A stretch of 64,000 nucleotides of DNA from CAYFVR01 sp046541515 (GTDB lineage Bacteria > Desulfobacterota > Desulfobacteria > Desulfobacterales > Desulfococcaceae): NCBI GenBank assembly GCA_046541515.1, contig JBKHDD010000004.1, positions 1 through 64,000 of the forward strand, read 5' to 3'. Below are positions 17,449 through 25,466 of the stretch, in pieces. The notes beneath the pieces are model-generated. The model worked only from the letters and a program-made list of their open reading frames with translations, did not search any database and was not told the origin of the DNA. A program made the translations under genes and the position numbers. Numbering within the stretch: position 1 is the first letter of the stretch; each line of letters opens with the position of its first letter.

Positions 17449-18954
17449 TTAAGCCGGGTCTCGGTTTTCGGCATTTCGTTCTTCGCGGGCCGCCTCCCGG
17501 GGATCGATGCTCCCGGTCCAGAGCGGTGACAGCAGGTAAACGAACATGTAGGCAAAGGAGAAGTGGCCCAGATAGGGCGTGAAGGCAAAGACGGTGAGCA
17601 TGAGAAGGCTGGCCCGGCCGAACCACGGCTTTCGGCTCATGAACCGTCCCAAGTGGAGATATCGGATCGGGTAGACGTTCATTATTGCGGCGGTCAGGAG
17701 CAGCACCCCCAGCGAGAAAATTCCCCAGAATCGCACCCACTCGGACCCCGCGGCCAGGGCCTGGTCGAACATGATCAGCGGCGCGGTGACCGTCAGCGCC
17801 GCCGCCGGCGTCGGCAAACCCTTGAAAAATCCCGGGATGGGATTCCGATCCAGGGTGAAATAGACCAGCCGGGCCACGCCCGCCAGCGCGTAGAAGAGCG
17901 CCAGAGGCATCACCCCCAATTTGGAAAAGAACGGGTCCGAAACCTCGGCGAAGCTGATGACGTAAATCCAGGCCGGAACGATGCAGAAGGTCACGCCGTC
18001 GGCCAAGTCGTCCAGGACGCTGCCCACGTTGATCCGTCTCGGTTTGTCCAGGGCGTCCGGCGGCGGATCGGTCAGCCCCAGTTTGCGGGCCACCGCCCCG
18101 TCCAGCTTGTCGAACATGGCCCCGCCGATGATCAGCAAAAACGCCTCTCGAATTCGCCCCTGGTAGGCGAAAAAAACCGCCAAAAGCCCCATCATGGCGT
18201 TCATCACCGTGAGGGCGTTGGGGAAAAAGGAGAGGATTCGCCGGCGAAGGTTTTCATCGTCCAGGCAGAGTTCGTTCAGGCAGTTGGTGCCGTATTTTCG
18301 GCAGTACTGGGCGATGGAGCCGAAGGTGATGATGAAAAAGAGGATTTCGATGAAAAACAGCAGCCGGATGGGCAGGTGGCCGAGCCAGGATATCCAGTCG
18401 TACAGCCGGGAGGGCGGGCCTAGGGGCGCTTCCGGTATGTAGAAGGCGTAGGCGTACAGCAGCGCGCCCACCGGCGCGGCCACCACGGTGCGCAGCCGGG
18501 TGTATTCGGTGGGTTCCGGCTCCTGCCCCTGGCGGATTGCGAAGCTGCGCATGAAGCCGGCGAAATTGTCCCGCAACAGCACCGCGATGCTCATCAGCAT
18601 GACGAAAATGGCGTGGAGCAGTTCGATTCGAGACGGGTCGGTCGAGATCACCGCCAGTTTCCACATCATGCCCACCGCCACCAGCGGGAAGATGATGGAG
18701 TAAACGGTTTTGTCCATGATTCGATCGGCGAGCTGGGCCAGGGTGGGGTGAGGCTGAAACCGGGCCGCGAACCAGCCGTCCGCCAGGTCGAAGGCCATGG
18801 AGACGAACAATAGGGTGACGCCCACCGTATATAGCGCGGGGCCGCGGTTCCACATGACGCCGATCGCGCACAGCATTCCCCCGAAGGCCAGAAACGGCCG
18901 GCTGTAGACCAGCAGGGCGGTGGCCTTCTTGGAGATGATCGTTTTGGGTTGCAT
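17449..18954 (-). CDS. Tandem CDP-alcohol phosphatidyltransferase
   Basis: A 501-residue membrane protein carrying two CDP-alcohol phosphatidyltransferase domains. The first motif is FDLADGWFAARFQPHPTLAQ... with Asp56, Asp59, Asp77 and Asp81, but Ala replaces the first Arg position and Leu the family Gly. The second (about 278-318), DKLDGAVARKLG, then after an insertion NVGSVLDDLADGV, is the full D-x2-D-G-x2-A-R...G-x3-D-x3-D motif. Such enzymes transfer a phosphatidyl group from CDP-diacylglycerol to serine, glycerol phosphate or inositol. The second domain resembles PssA. The ATG at 18954 was chosen over 19032 because a good promoter lies at 19004-19032. The gene is convergent with the CorC-like gene. 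Confidence 0.85.
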   Translation of the reverse strand: MQPKTIISKKATALLVYSRPFLAFGGMLCAIGVMWNRGPALYTVGVTLLFVSMAFDLADGWFAARFQPHPTLAQLADRIMDKTVYSIIFPLVAVGMMWKLAVISTDPSRIELLHAIFVMLMSIAVLLRDNFAGFMRSFAIRQGQEPEPTEYTRLRTVVAAPVGALLYAYAFYIPEAPLGPPSRLYDWISWLGHLPIRLLFFIEILFFIITFGSIAQYCRKYGTNCLNELCLDDENLRRRILSFFPNALTVMNAMMGLLAVFFAYQGRIREAFLLIIGGAMFDKLDGAVARKLGLTDPPPDALDKPRRINVGSVLDDLADGVTFCIVPAWIYVISFAEVSDPFFSKLGVMPLALFYALAGVARLVYFTLDRNPIPGFFKGLPTPAAALTVTAPLIMFDQALAAGSEWVRFWGIFSLGVLLLTAAIMNVYPIRYLHLGRFMSRKPWFGRASLLMLTVFAFTPYLGHFSFAYMFVYLLSPLWTGSIDPREAAREERNAENRDPA

Positions 18955-19003
18955 GGAGGCTTTCCGTTGGGGTTGGGTGGCCCGAGGCGGCCACGGCGCG
19001 GAA

Positions 19004-19032
19004 AAAATAGAAAATTTAGATGGGGGTGTCAA
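19004..19032 (-). promoter_or_regulatory. Sigma-70-type promoter of the CDP-alcohol transferase gene
   Basis: On the minus strand TTGACA (19032-19027), 17-base spacer, TATTTT (19009-19004; four of six), about 50 bases before the ATG at 18954. Confidence 0.7.
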
Positions 19033-19080
19033 GGCGTCCGCCCGGCCGGGGCCGGAGCGGACGCCGGGCGGGGAAGGGCG

Positions 19081-19863
19081 TTATTCCGCGAAGATTTCGT
19101 CGAAGAACAGCCGCATTTGGGCCCAGGAACGGCGGTCCGCGTCCGCGTCGTAGGCCACGCCGTCGATTCCGGCCTTGTCCGCGTCGGGGTTGGTGAAGGC
19201 GTGGACCGCCCCGCCGTGGTAGATCATCTGCCAGTCCGCCTCGCGTTCTTCCAGCTCCTTTTGGAATTTGTCGATGGTTTTCGGCTCGATGAAGAAATCG
19301 GCCGCCCCGTGGAGGACGAGCAGCCTGGTCCGGATCGTGTCGTCATCTTTGGGGATCGTCAGGCCGCCGTGGAAAGGAACGACCCCGGCGATGTCCGCGC
19401 CGCTGTAGGCCAACTCCAGGACGGTGGTGCCGCCGAAGCAGTAGCCGATGGCGGCAATCCGGTCGGGATCGACTCGTTCATGATTCCGCAGCGCGTCCAG
19501 GGCCAGGTTGGAACGTTCTCTAATCAATGGTCCGTTTTTGATCTTGTTGGACCACTCCCCGGCCTGTTTGGGATCGGCGGTGGTGACCCCGTCGCCGTAC
19601 ATGTCGGCCGCGAAGGCGACGTAGCCCAGTTCCGCCAACTGCCGCGCCCGGCTCTTGGCGTAATCGTTCAGGCCCCACCATTCATGGATCACCAGCACGC
19701 CCGGCCGTTTTCCGGTTTGCGCGTCGTCGTAGGCCAGATAGCCCTGAAGGGTGGCGTCGCCGTGCTTGTAGGGGACCGTCTCGGCCCGGATTTCGGCAAG
19801 GGCGGCGGGCGAAATGCCCAACATCAAAACAAGGCCGATGGCAACGGATGAAATGATTTTCAT
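19081..19863 (-). CDS. Dienelactone hydrolase family protein, exported
   Basis: 260 residues with a signal peptide (MKIISSVAIGLVLMLGISPAALA, cleavage after Ala23). The alpha/beta-hydrolase fold has a Cys nucleophile in GYCFGG (Cys142), Asp189 in HGAADFF and His221 in GAVHAF; the N-terminal VIHEWWGLND block is typical of the family. Dienelactone hydrolases open lactones in chloroaromatic degradation, but periplasmic members have unknown substrates. GGGAGG precedes the ATG by six bases. It lies 28 bases downstream of the next minus-strand lipoprotein gene and probably shares its transcript. Confidence 0.9.
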   Translation of the reverse strand: MKIISSVAIGLVLMLGISPAALAEIRAETVPYKHGDATLQGYLAYDDAQTGKRPGVLVIHEWWGLNDYAKSRARQLAELGYVAFAADMYGDGVTTADPKQAGEWSNKIKNGPLIRERSNLALDALRNHERVDPDRIAAIGYCFGGTTVLELAYSGADIAGVVPFHGGLTIPKDDDTIRTRLLVLHGAADFFIEPKTIDKFQKELEEREADWQMIYHGGAVHAFTNPDADKAGIDGVAYDADADRRSWAQMRLFFDEIFAE

Positions 19864-19891
19864 GCAGACCTCCCGTCATTCGGTGATGTCG

Positions 19892-20659
19892 TCAATGAGG
19901 TTTCGCGCCCGGCCCGTCCGGAAACGGCCCGGAGGCGGCGCGATCCTGCAACCGCGAGGCCGGCAGCCAGTCGTCCGATCCCGCCGGCCGAACGGCCACG
20001 TCGGTGAACCAGACCCGGAAATCGTTCTCCCCGCGGTGATCCAGGGACAGAAGAATGGGGCCGGCCTTGGCGTGCGCCTCCCATGTGGTCGCCCGGGTCG
20101 GTTTGGCCGCGCCCCCCTTGCGATAAACCCATTCCTGTATCCGATAGGTTGGCCCGTAAAACAAATCGTAGGCGTCGCCGGGGGTGTAGCCCTTCTCGCC
20201 GGGAAATTGGACGGTGACCCGGTCGGCCCGTCCGTCGGAAAGGGGAAGAGGCTGGTTTTTGGCGGAGGAGAAGGTTAGGTTGGGGGTCCACTCCACATGG
20301 AAGGGAAACAGCAGCCAGAAATTGTCGTTCACGAACCAGGCGTCGATTTTTCGGTCCACCCCGGCGGCTTCCCGGTTTTCCCGAAGATACGTAACGGGCT
20401 CGGGGTTCTCTCCGGCGGGGGTGAAGGTGACCCGGTCCGGTTTCGGCTCCCAGACCCAGCTCCGAGAAACGGTCTTGTCCGGCAGCTTTACGTTGAAGGT
20501 GTACCGGATGGCTTCGACGCGGTCGAATTCCGGCAGGCCATAGGTCCGGGCGATTCGGGCGGCTTCGGGATTGCCATGGTGTTTGGGCGGGGTGGCGCAC
20601 CCAAAAAGGATGAGCGCCGCGAGCGGAAGCAGGAAAACCGTTGCGGGTTGGCTTCGCAT
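19892..20659 (-). CDS. Hypothetical lipoprotein
   Basis: 255 residues with signal peptide and lipobox ILFGCA (Cys21). The remainder is strand-rich and aromatic (FNVKLPDKTVSRSWVWEPKP, FVNDNFWLLFPFHVEW, GDAYDLFYGPTYRIQEWVYR), reminiscent of LolA-type or DUF-type periplasmic beta proteins, but no family can be named with confidence. AGGAGGTGTC sits directly before the ATG. Located upstream of and close to the dienelactone hydrolase gene. Confidence 0.7.
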   Translation of the reverse strand: MRSQPATVFLLPLAALILFGCATPPKHHGNPEAARIARTYGLPEFDRVEAIRYTFNVKLPDKTVSRSWVWEPKPDRVTFTPAGENPEPVTYLRENREAAGVDRKIDAWFVNDNFWLLFPFHVEWTPNLTFSSAKNQPLPLSDGRADRVTVQFPGEKGYTPGDAYDLFYGPTYRIQEWVYRKGGAAKPTRATTWEAHAKAGPILLSLDHRGENDFRVWFTDVAVRPAGSDDWLPASRLQDRAASGPFPDGPGAKPH

Positions 20660-20787
20660 GACACCTCCTGGTAGCGGGCGGAAAGGATGTCGAAAAAATC
20701 AGATTTCTTCGAAGATAAACCAGCGGTTGGAAACCGCAAGGTTTGGAAGGTTCGGGGAAATGGGCCAGCGGCCCGGAAAGGAGTGGC

Positions 20788-21552
20788 GTGACGAAAGCGC
20801 GCGCCCATGAGGCGGAGTTTCGTTTTTACGAGGAGTTGAACGATTTTCTACCGGATTCACGCCGAAAGCGGCCGTTCGCCTATCGCTTCAACGGTCGGCC
20901 GACGGTCAAAGACGCCGTGGAGGCGCTCGGGGCACCCCATGCGGAGGTGGATTTGATTCTGATCAACGGCGCGTCGGCGGGATGGGACGAGATTCTGTCG
21001 CCGGGGGATCGGGTCTCCGTTTACCCGATGTTTGAAAGCTTGGACATTTCCTCGTTGACGCGATTGCGGCCCGAGCCGTTGCGACGGCCGGCTTTCGTGC
21101 TGGATGTTCATCTAGGCAAGCTGGCGAGATGGATGCGGATGCTTGGGCTGGACTGTCGATGGGAAAACGATCTGGACGATCCCGAAATCGTGGAGATTTC
21201 AGTCGCCGAAGGCCGGACCATCCTGACCCGGGACGTCGGCCTCCTCCGGCGGGGGCGGGCGACCCGCGGCCACTGGGTGCGGTCCACCGACCCCGACGAG
21301 CAGTTGTCCGAGGTCCTCTCTCGGTTTGATCTTTTTGATTCGCTGGCGCCCTTCACCCGTTGCGTGGCGTGCAACGGCGCCCTGCGCTCCGCGGAAAAGG
21401 CGGAGGTGGTAAACAAGCTCCCGCCCAGGACCCGCAGGTATTTCGACGAGTTTTTCCAGTGCGAAAACTGCGGGAAGGTATATTGGAAAGGGGCGCATTG
21501 GGCCGGACTGCGGGAGCGGGTGGAAAGCGCGCTGGCCGCGAATGAAAAGTAA
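20788..21552 (+). CDS. Mut7-C RNase-domain protein with N-terminal ubiquitin-like (ThiS/MoaD-fold) domain
   Basis: 254 residues. The first about 85 look like the Mut7-C ubiquitin-like domain (AEFRFYEELNDFLP ... VDLILINGASAGWDEILSPGDRVSVYPMFE). The middle is the Mut7-C PIN-type RNase domain (FVLDVHLGKLARWMRMLGLD, ILTRDVGLLRR) with conserved acidic residues. The C terminus is a zinc ribbon (CVACNG ... CENCGKVYWKG). This architecture is known in bacteria; the RNase substrate is not established. GTG 20788 is chosen because the MTKARAHEAEF segment starts the domain and an AAAGGAG lies just upstream, with short spacing. Confidence 0.85.
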   Translation: MTKARAHEAEFRFYEELNDFLPDSRRKRPFAYRFNGRPTVKDAVEALGAPHAEVDLILINGASAGWDEILSPGDRVSVYPMFESLDISSLTRLRPEPLRRPAFVLDVHLGKLARWMRMLGLDCRWENDLDDPEIVEISVAEGRTILTRDVGLLRRGRATRGHWVRSTDPDEQLSEVLSRFDLFDSLAPFTRCVACNGALRSAEKAEVVNKLPPRTRRYFDEFFQCENCGKVYWKGAHWAGLRERVESALAANEK

Positions 21553-21573
21553 AACAGAAGCCGAATTCGGGCT

Positions 21574-21921
21574 TCATCCCGGTTCAAACACATCCTTTCC
21601 CTTCCCCTCCGTCCCGCAATACAAACATCGCCCGTGGGTTCGGCTCATCACCCGGCCGCATTTTGGGCAGGTTTCGCCCTGGCGCTTTTTCTGCTCGTTG
21701 ATTCGATCCTTGAGGTCGGCGTCGGTGAGGTCGTGGTGTTCTTGGATGAACGACCAGAGCGCCTGACAAATGGATCGCAGCCGGTCCACCTCCTCCCGAA
21801 GCTTTTCGGCCTGCTGCTCCTCGCCGTAGGATTCCAAAAGCTTCAGGTGGGACGACAGGTCGTCTCCCATCAGCCGATCGCTCATTTTTCGTCGTTTTCG
21901 ACCGCGTCCAAACAAACTCAT
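21574..21921 (-). CDS. Small coiled-coil zinc-ribbon protein
   Basis: 115 residues. A basic N terminus (FGRGRKRRKMSDRLMG) is followed by a helical, probably coiled-coil stretch (LKLLESYGEEQQAEKLREEV) and a C-terminal zinc ribbon CPKCG-x9-CLYCG. The ATG overlaps the stop of the Nudix gene by four bases (ATGA), so the two are translationally coupled. Function unknown. Confidence 0.65.
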   Translation of the reverse strand: MSLFGRGRKRRKMSDRLMGDDLSSHLKLLESYGEEQQAEKLREEVDRLRSICQALWSFIQEHHDLTDADLKDRINEQKKRQGETCPKCGRVMSRTHGRCLYCGTEGKGKDVFEPG

Positions 21922-22832
21922 GGGCTTCCCCCAAACGGATCAAATCCACTCGCCATCAGGTTGCGAAGGGACGGAAAGCGGGGCGCTGGAAGGGCGTGCC
22001 GCGAAAACCAGCCCCATTCCCGGCAGCGGTGAGGCTCTCGAACCTCGGGTTCGCCGCCGGCCCATTCCGCCATAACGTATATGGTCACATAATGCAGGCC
22101 GGCGTCGGTGAAAAAATCGTTGGTAAACGGTCCCCGGCGCGGATTTTCGATCCGGAGGCCGGTTTCCTCCCGCACCTCCCGTGCGGCGCAGGCTTCCGGC
22201 GTTTCCCCGAATTCCAGATGGCCGCCGGGCAACGCCCAGGCGCCCGCGCCGTGGGTCCCGCGCCTCCGCCCCAGCAGAATTTTTCCATTCCGGCGGACGA
22301 TCACCCCGACGCCCACCCGGGGACGCTCCTCCCGCTTCCAGTCCTGTTCCGCAAAATAGCGCCGCATCATTTCGGCGTGGAGGTCGAAGGCCATTTCCGA
22401 CGGAACCTGATTCCAGACTCGACGATCGGTGGTTTCGTCGGTCGCGCGGTAGCGCGACAGCTCTTCCGATCGCCGGGGTCGGGCGAGGCCAAACACCAGC
22501 GCGAACCCGTCCGAAGTGCAGCGGACGCGGAATTCGGTCAGCTCCTCGGGATCGATGGAAATCCCGGCCTCTTCTTGAACTTCCCGGGCGGCGGCGGTTT
22601 GCCAGGATTCCCCCCAGTCGATGAAGCCGCCCGGAAGCGCCCACTTTCCGCGAGCGGGCAGAATGCCGCGCCGAATCAGCAACAAGCCCTCGTCCACGGG
22701 AACCATCGCCACCGCCACCGGCAGGGGATTGCGATAATTCAACTCGCCGCAGCCGGGGCAGGGGCGAGGCCAGGGCGCGCTCGGGGCGAATCGGGTTCCA
22801 CAGTAGATGCAATGGCGATAACGGGAGGACAT
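21918..22832 (-). CDS. Zinc-ribbon tandem Nudix hydrolase
   Basis: 304 residues: an N-terminal zinc ribbon (CIYCG ... CPGCG, 8-29) followed by two complete Nudix domains. Box 1, GGFIDWGESWQTAAAREVQ then EEAGI (69-91), and box 2, GGHLEFGETPEACAAREVR then EETGL (204-226), both keep the Gx5Ex7REUxEExGU residues needed for magnesium-dependent nucleoside diphosphate cleavage. The N-terminal half resembles NADH-pyrophosphatase-like zinc-ribbon Nudix proteins and the second half a MutT/GDP-mannose-type Nudix. The ATG at 22832 directly precedes the ribbon. Substrates are not predictable. Confidence 0.85.
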   Translation of the reverse strand: MSSRYRHCIYCGTRFAPSAPWPRPCPGCGELNYRNPLPVAVAMVPVDEGLLLIRRGILPARGKWALPGGFIDWGESWQTAAAREVQEEAGISIDPEELTEFRVRCTSDGFALVFGLARPRRSEELSRYRATDETTDRRVWNQVPSEMAFDLHAEMMRRYFAEQDWKREERPRVGVGVIVRRNGKILLGRRRGTHGAGAWALPGGHLEFGETPEACAAREVREETGLRIENPRRGPFTNDFFTDAGLHYVTIYVMAEWAGGEPEVREPHRCREWGWFSRHALPAPRFPSLRNLMASGFDPFGGSP

Positions 22833-23015
22833 GGGCGCCTTTCGATACGGAGAAGTTCGAGGAAACGGGGGCGCGGATTGCCTCTTTCGAGCGGGAGAAA
22901 TCTTCGGAAACGGTCGCCGAGCCTCCGCCGGGGCCGAAACGGGGACGAGCCTTCCATTTTCCGAGTCCATCCGGCCGAACAAGGGCGGAACGCGCGATTT
23001 CCATCCGGCCGCCGA

Positions 23016-23402
23016 CTACGGCGGCGGTTCCTCTCCTTCCTCCCCGCCCCGCTGCATCCGGTCGAGATAGGCGTCCAGCTCCGCGGTGCCGGAAAAGATC
23101 GGTTGGGAGGGCAGGGCGTTGATGATGTCGAAGATTTTCCGGACCTGGGGCCGAAGGTGCATCAGCCTCAACCGCCCACCGGTTTTTTGGATGGCCTTTC
23201 GGGCCTTCAGGATGGCGCTGATGCCGATGCTGCTGACGTAATCCACGAATTTCATGTCCAGCACCAGCAGGCCGGGGCGGGATTCCAAGATGGCCGACAG
23301 CCGTTCGTCCAGCATCGGGCAGGTTTGGGCGTCCAAAGCGCCGACCGGCGACACCGCCATCACGCCGGGCTGTTTTTCGCGGGCGGAAATGCGAAGCGGC
23401 AT
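23016..23402 (-). CDS. STAS-domain anti-sigma factor antagonist
   Basis: 128 residues with a SpoIIAA/RsbV-type STAS fold: GVMAVSPVGALDAQTCPMLDERL, LLVLDMKFVDYVSSIGISAIL with the conserved Asp and the phosphorylatable Ser in YVSSIGIS, then RLRLMHLRPQVRKIFDI. It would bind a partner anti-sigma kinase when unphosphorylated. GGAGGGAGA lies just upstream of the ATG. The RsbW-like kinase domain is encoded immediately upstream and overlaps, the normal partner arrangement. Confidence 0.88.
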   Translation of the reverse strand: MPLRISAREKQPGVMAVSPVGALDAQTCPMLDERLSAILESRPGLLVLDMKFVDYVSSIGISAILKARKAIQKTGGRLRLMHLRPQVRKIFDIINALPSQPIFSGTAELDAYLDRMQRGGEEGEEPPP

Positions 23403-23862
23403 AGATAGGGTCTCCCTCCGAGGGCAGCGGCGCGAGCGCGCGGGCGATTTCGCCGCATTTCTTTTCCATGGTAAACACGTTCCGGCCGTCTTCAAAACCG
23501 TAATTCACCCGATCCATCAGCCGGCGAACCAGAAACACGCCAAGCCCGCCGATTTCCCGCTCCTCGAAGGGCCGGCTCAGGTCGGGCTCCGGCGCTTCGG
23601 ACAGGGGATTGAAGGGCCGGCCATCGTCCCGGACTTCAATCCGCAGCGTCTCTTTTTCCAACCGAAAGGCGATCTCCACCCGGCCGCTGCAATTTTTCGG
23701 GTAGCCGTGCCGGCAGATGTTGGAGATCACTTCCTCGATGGCCAGGCGGACGTCTCCCGCAGTTTCCGGCCCAAGGCCGATGGCGCGGGAGAGCGGGGCC
23801 AAAGTGGCGAACAGCCGGCGGAGTTCCGAAACGTCGTTGGCGAGGGTGAAGGAAAGATTCAT
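23403..23862 (-). CDS. RsbW-like anti-sigma kinase domain; frame lacks a stop at the domain end
   Basis: From ATG 23862, about 150 residues form a HATPase_c_2 anti-sigma/serine kinase: MNLSFTLANDVSELRRLFAT, AIEEVISNICRHGYP (N box), RIEVRDDGRPFNP (G1 box), IGGLGVFLVRRLMDRVNY (G2 box). It would pair with the STAS protein in a partner-switching module. The frame does not end where the domain does (about 23403): it runs open through the STAS and Nudix genes, out of their frames, to 21940, giving a 640-residue reading whose last 480 residues are Arg/Gly/Pro-rich and family-less. A lost stop by an indel near 23400, in life or in sequencing, is the simplest explanation. Coordinates given cover only the recognisable domain. 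Confidence 0.7.
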
Positions 23863-23902
23863 GGGACTCGGTGAATCGAAGAAAACGGGGGCAACGCCGG
23901 CG

Positions 23903-24307
23903 TTAATTCATGGTGATGTCCCGGCGGGCCGCGACGATGGTGACGGTGAAGCCCGCGATGACGTCCAGAAAAGACATGAGCGTCAAAATCAGAAAGGCGG
24001 CCTGGCCGACCTGGTAAAAGACGAGAAATTCGACCAGATAAATAACGAAGACCAACATGGACAGGACGTGATCCAGGATCGAGAGCTGGGTGGGCCGGGT
24101 GGCCTTGAAAATCTCCGCGTACAGGCTGGCGATCCCGAGCATGATAATGAGGTCCGACACGGTCACCCGAAGAACGGCGCCGGAAACCAGATCGGTTGTC
24201 AGCCAGACTTTTTCCAAGGGCGAGGCGGCGTCCCCGGCGGAGAAGGCTAATAAGTTATAGAAAACCAGCAGAAAGGCGAAAATCGGGATGTGGCGGACGA
24301 TCTTCAT
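23903..24307 (-). CDS. Small integral membrane protein, function unknown
   Basis: 134 residues with about four hydrophobic helices: IPIFAFLLVFYNLLAFSAG, VTVSDLIIMLGIASLYAEI, LSMLVFVIYLVEFLVFYQV and FLILTLMSFLDVIAGFTVTI. Charged residues between helices (EIFKATRPTQLSILDH) are conserved-looking, but no family is recognised by name. It is transcribed in the same direction as, and upstream of, the RsbW/STAS pair. Confidence 0.65.
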   Translation of the reverse strand: MKIVRHIPIFAFLLVFYNLLAFSAGDAASPLEKVWLTTDLVSGAVLRVTVSDLIIMLGIASLYAEIFKATRPTQLSILDHVLSMLVFVIYLVEFLVFYQVGQAAFLILTLMSFLDVIAGFTVTIVAARRDITMN

Positions 24308-24344
24308 GGGGCGGCTCGGCTGAGGGTCGGATTCCGCAGAATAT

Positions 24345-24381
24345 CATTAAAGGGGAAGGCTATCAGCTTTCCCCTTTAATG
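24345..24381. repeat. 17-bp inverted repeat between divergent genes
   Basis: Arms CATTAAAGGGGAAGGCT (24345-24361) and AGCTTTCCCCTTTAATG (24365-24381), loop ATC, with one G-T wobble. It lies just upstream of the minus-strand membrane-protein gene and about 210 bases before the divergent DUF3108 start, where terminators are not expected. Confidence 0.6.
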
Positions 24382-24593
24382 TAAAGAAAGGCGGCGGACG
24401 GCCTGGGCGGGTTTTCCGAGCGACCCGCGCGGCGTCCGGAGGTTTCGCTGCCGGTTGACCTGTGGTGGAAAACGGGGTAAGTGGGATTTTCCATTTCCGA
24501 CCGTTTTGCCCCTGGCGGGACGGCGAAGTCGAGCGGAGTTTCCCAACGGCCGGCAACGCTTCGATCCGCTTTTTGTTCTTGTGCGCTTGGGGC

Positions 24594-25466
24594 GTGAAAG
24601 AGTTTTCGCGACCTAAAACGAGGGAGAATTTCTCCATCTTTCCCAATCATCGGAATCCACTTCGGGTTTTCTTTCCGAATCGCCGTCCGTTTCGGTTCTG
24701 GCCGATCGGGTTGTTCTTCCTGCTTTGGGGCCTGGTCCCGTGGACGGCTGTTTCCGGAGAAGAGGCGGCCCCCGAATTGCCGTTTTCCCCCGGGGAACGG
24801 CTGGTGTTCGAGCTTCGGTGGGAGTTCGTTCCGGCCGGTCGGGCCACCCTTGCGGTTTTGCCGCCCACCGAAATCGACGGAAAACCGGTGCGCCACTTTG
24901 TGATGACCGCTCGGACCAACGGGTTTGTGGATACCTTCTACAAGGTCCGGGACCGGATCGAGAGCTTCGTCGACCTGGGGATGAACCATTCGGTCCTATA
25001 CAAAAAGCGGCAGCGGGAGGGCAAAACCCGCCGGGACATCGAGGTTCGGTTCGACTGGGCGGCGGGAGCGGCCCATTACGCCAATTTTGGCAAGCCCCGG
25101 GACCCGTTGCCGTTGAAGGCCGGAACCTTCGATCCGCTTTCCGCCTTCTATTTCGTGCGGACGCTTTCCCTGGGTCCCGACATGGTGGTGGAGCGGCCGA
25201 TCACCGACGGCAAGAAGAACGTGGTCGGACAATTGACCGTGGTGACCCGGGAGACCATCACCGTGAAAGGGACCCGGTACGACACCTATCGGCTGGTCCC
25301 GGACCTGAAGCACGTGGGCGGGGTCTTCGAAAAAACCGAGGACGCGGAAATGGACGTGTGGGTGACGGCCGACGACCGACACATTCCGGTCCGCATTCAG
25401 AGTTCGGTGGTGGTGGGCGACTTCATCGCCGAACTGATCTCCGTGGAAGAGGCGAACGAACCGTGA
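24594..25466 (+). CDS. DUF3108 domain-containing exported protein
   Basis: About 290 residues. A basic N terminus, then a hydrophobic segment (FWPIGLFFLLWGLVPWTAVSG) forms a signal peptide. The mature part matches DUF3108: FSPGERLVFELRWEFVPAGRATLAV, DTFYKVRDRIESFVDLG, SVLYKKRQREGKTRRDIEV, FDPLSAFYFVRTL, and a final lipid/beta-barrel-like strand set. Periplasmic, function unknown. The GTG at 24594 is favoured over an ATG at 24462 because the latter adds about 45 residues unlike a signal peptide; no strong ribosome site marks either. Its stop overlaps the pyrK ATG (TGATG). Confidence 0.75.
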   Translation: MKEFSRPKTRENFSIFPNHRNPLRVFFPNRRPFRFWPIGLFFLLWGLVPWTAVSGEEAAPELPFSPGERLVFELRWEFVPAGRATLAVLPPTEIDGKPVRHFVMTARTNGFVDTFYKVRDRIESFVDLGMNHSVLYKKRQREGKTRRDIEVRFDWAAGAAHYANFGKPRDPLPLKAGTFDPLSAFYFVRTLSLGPDMVVERPITDGKKNVVGQLTVVTRETITVKGTRYDTYRLVPDLKHVGGVFEKTEDAEMDVWVTADDRHIPVRIQSSVVVGDFIAELISVEEANEP

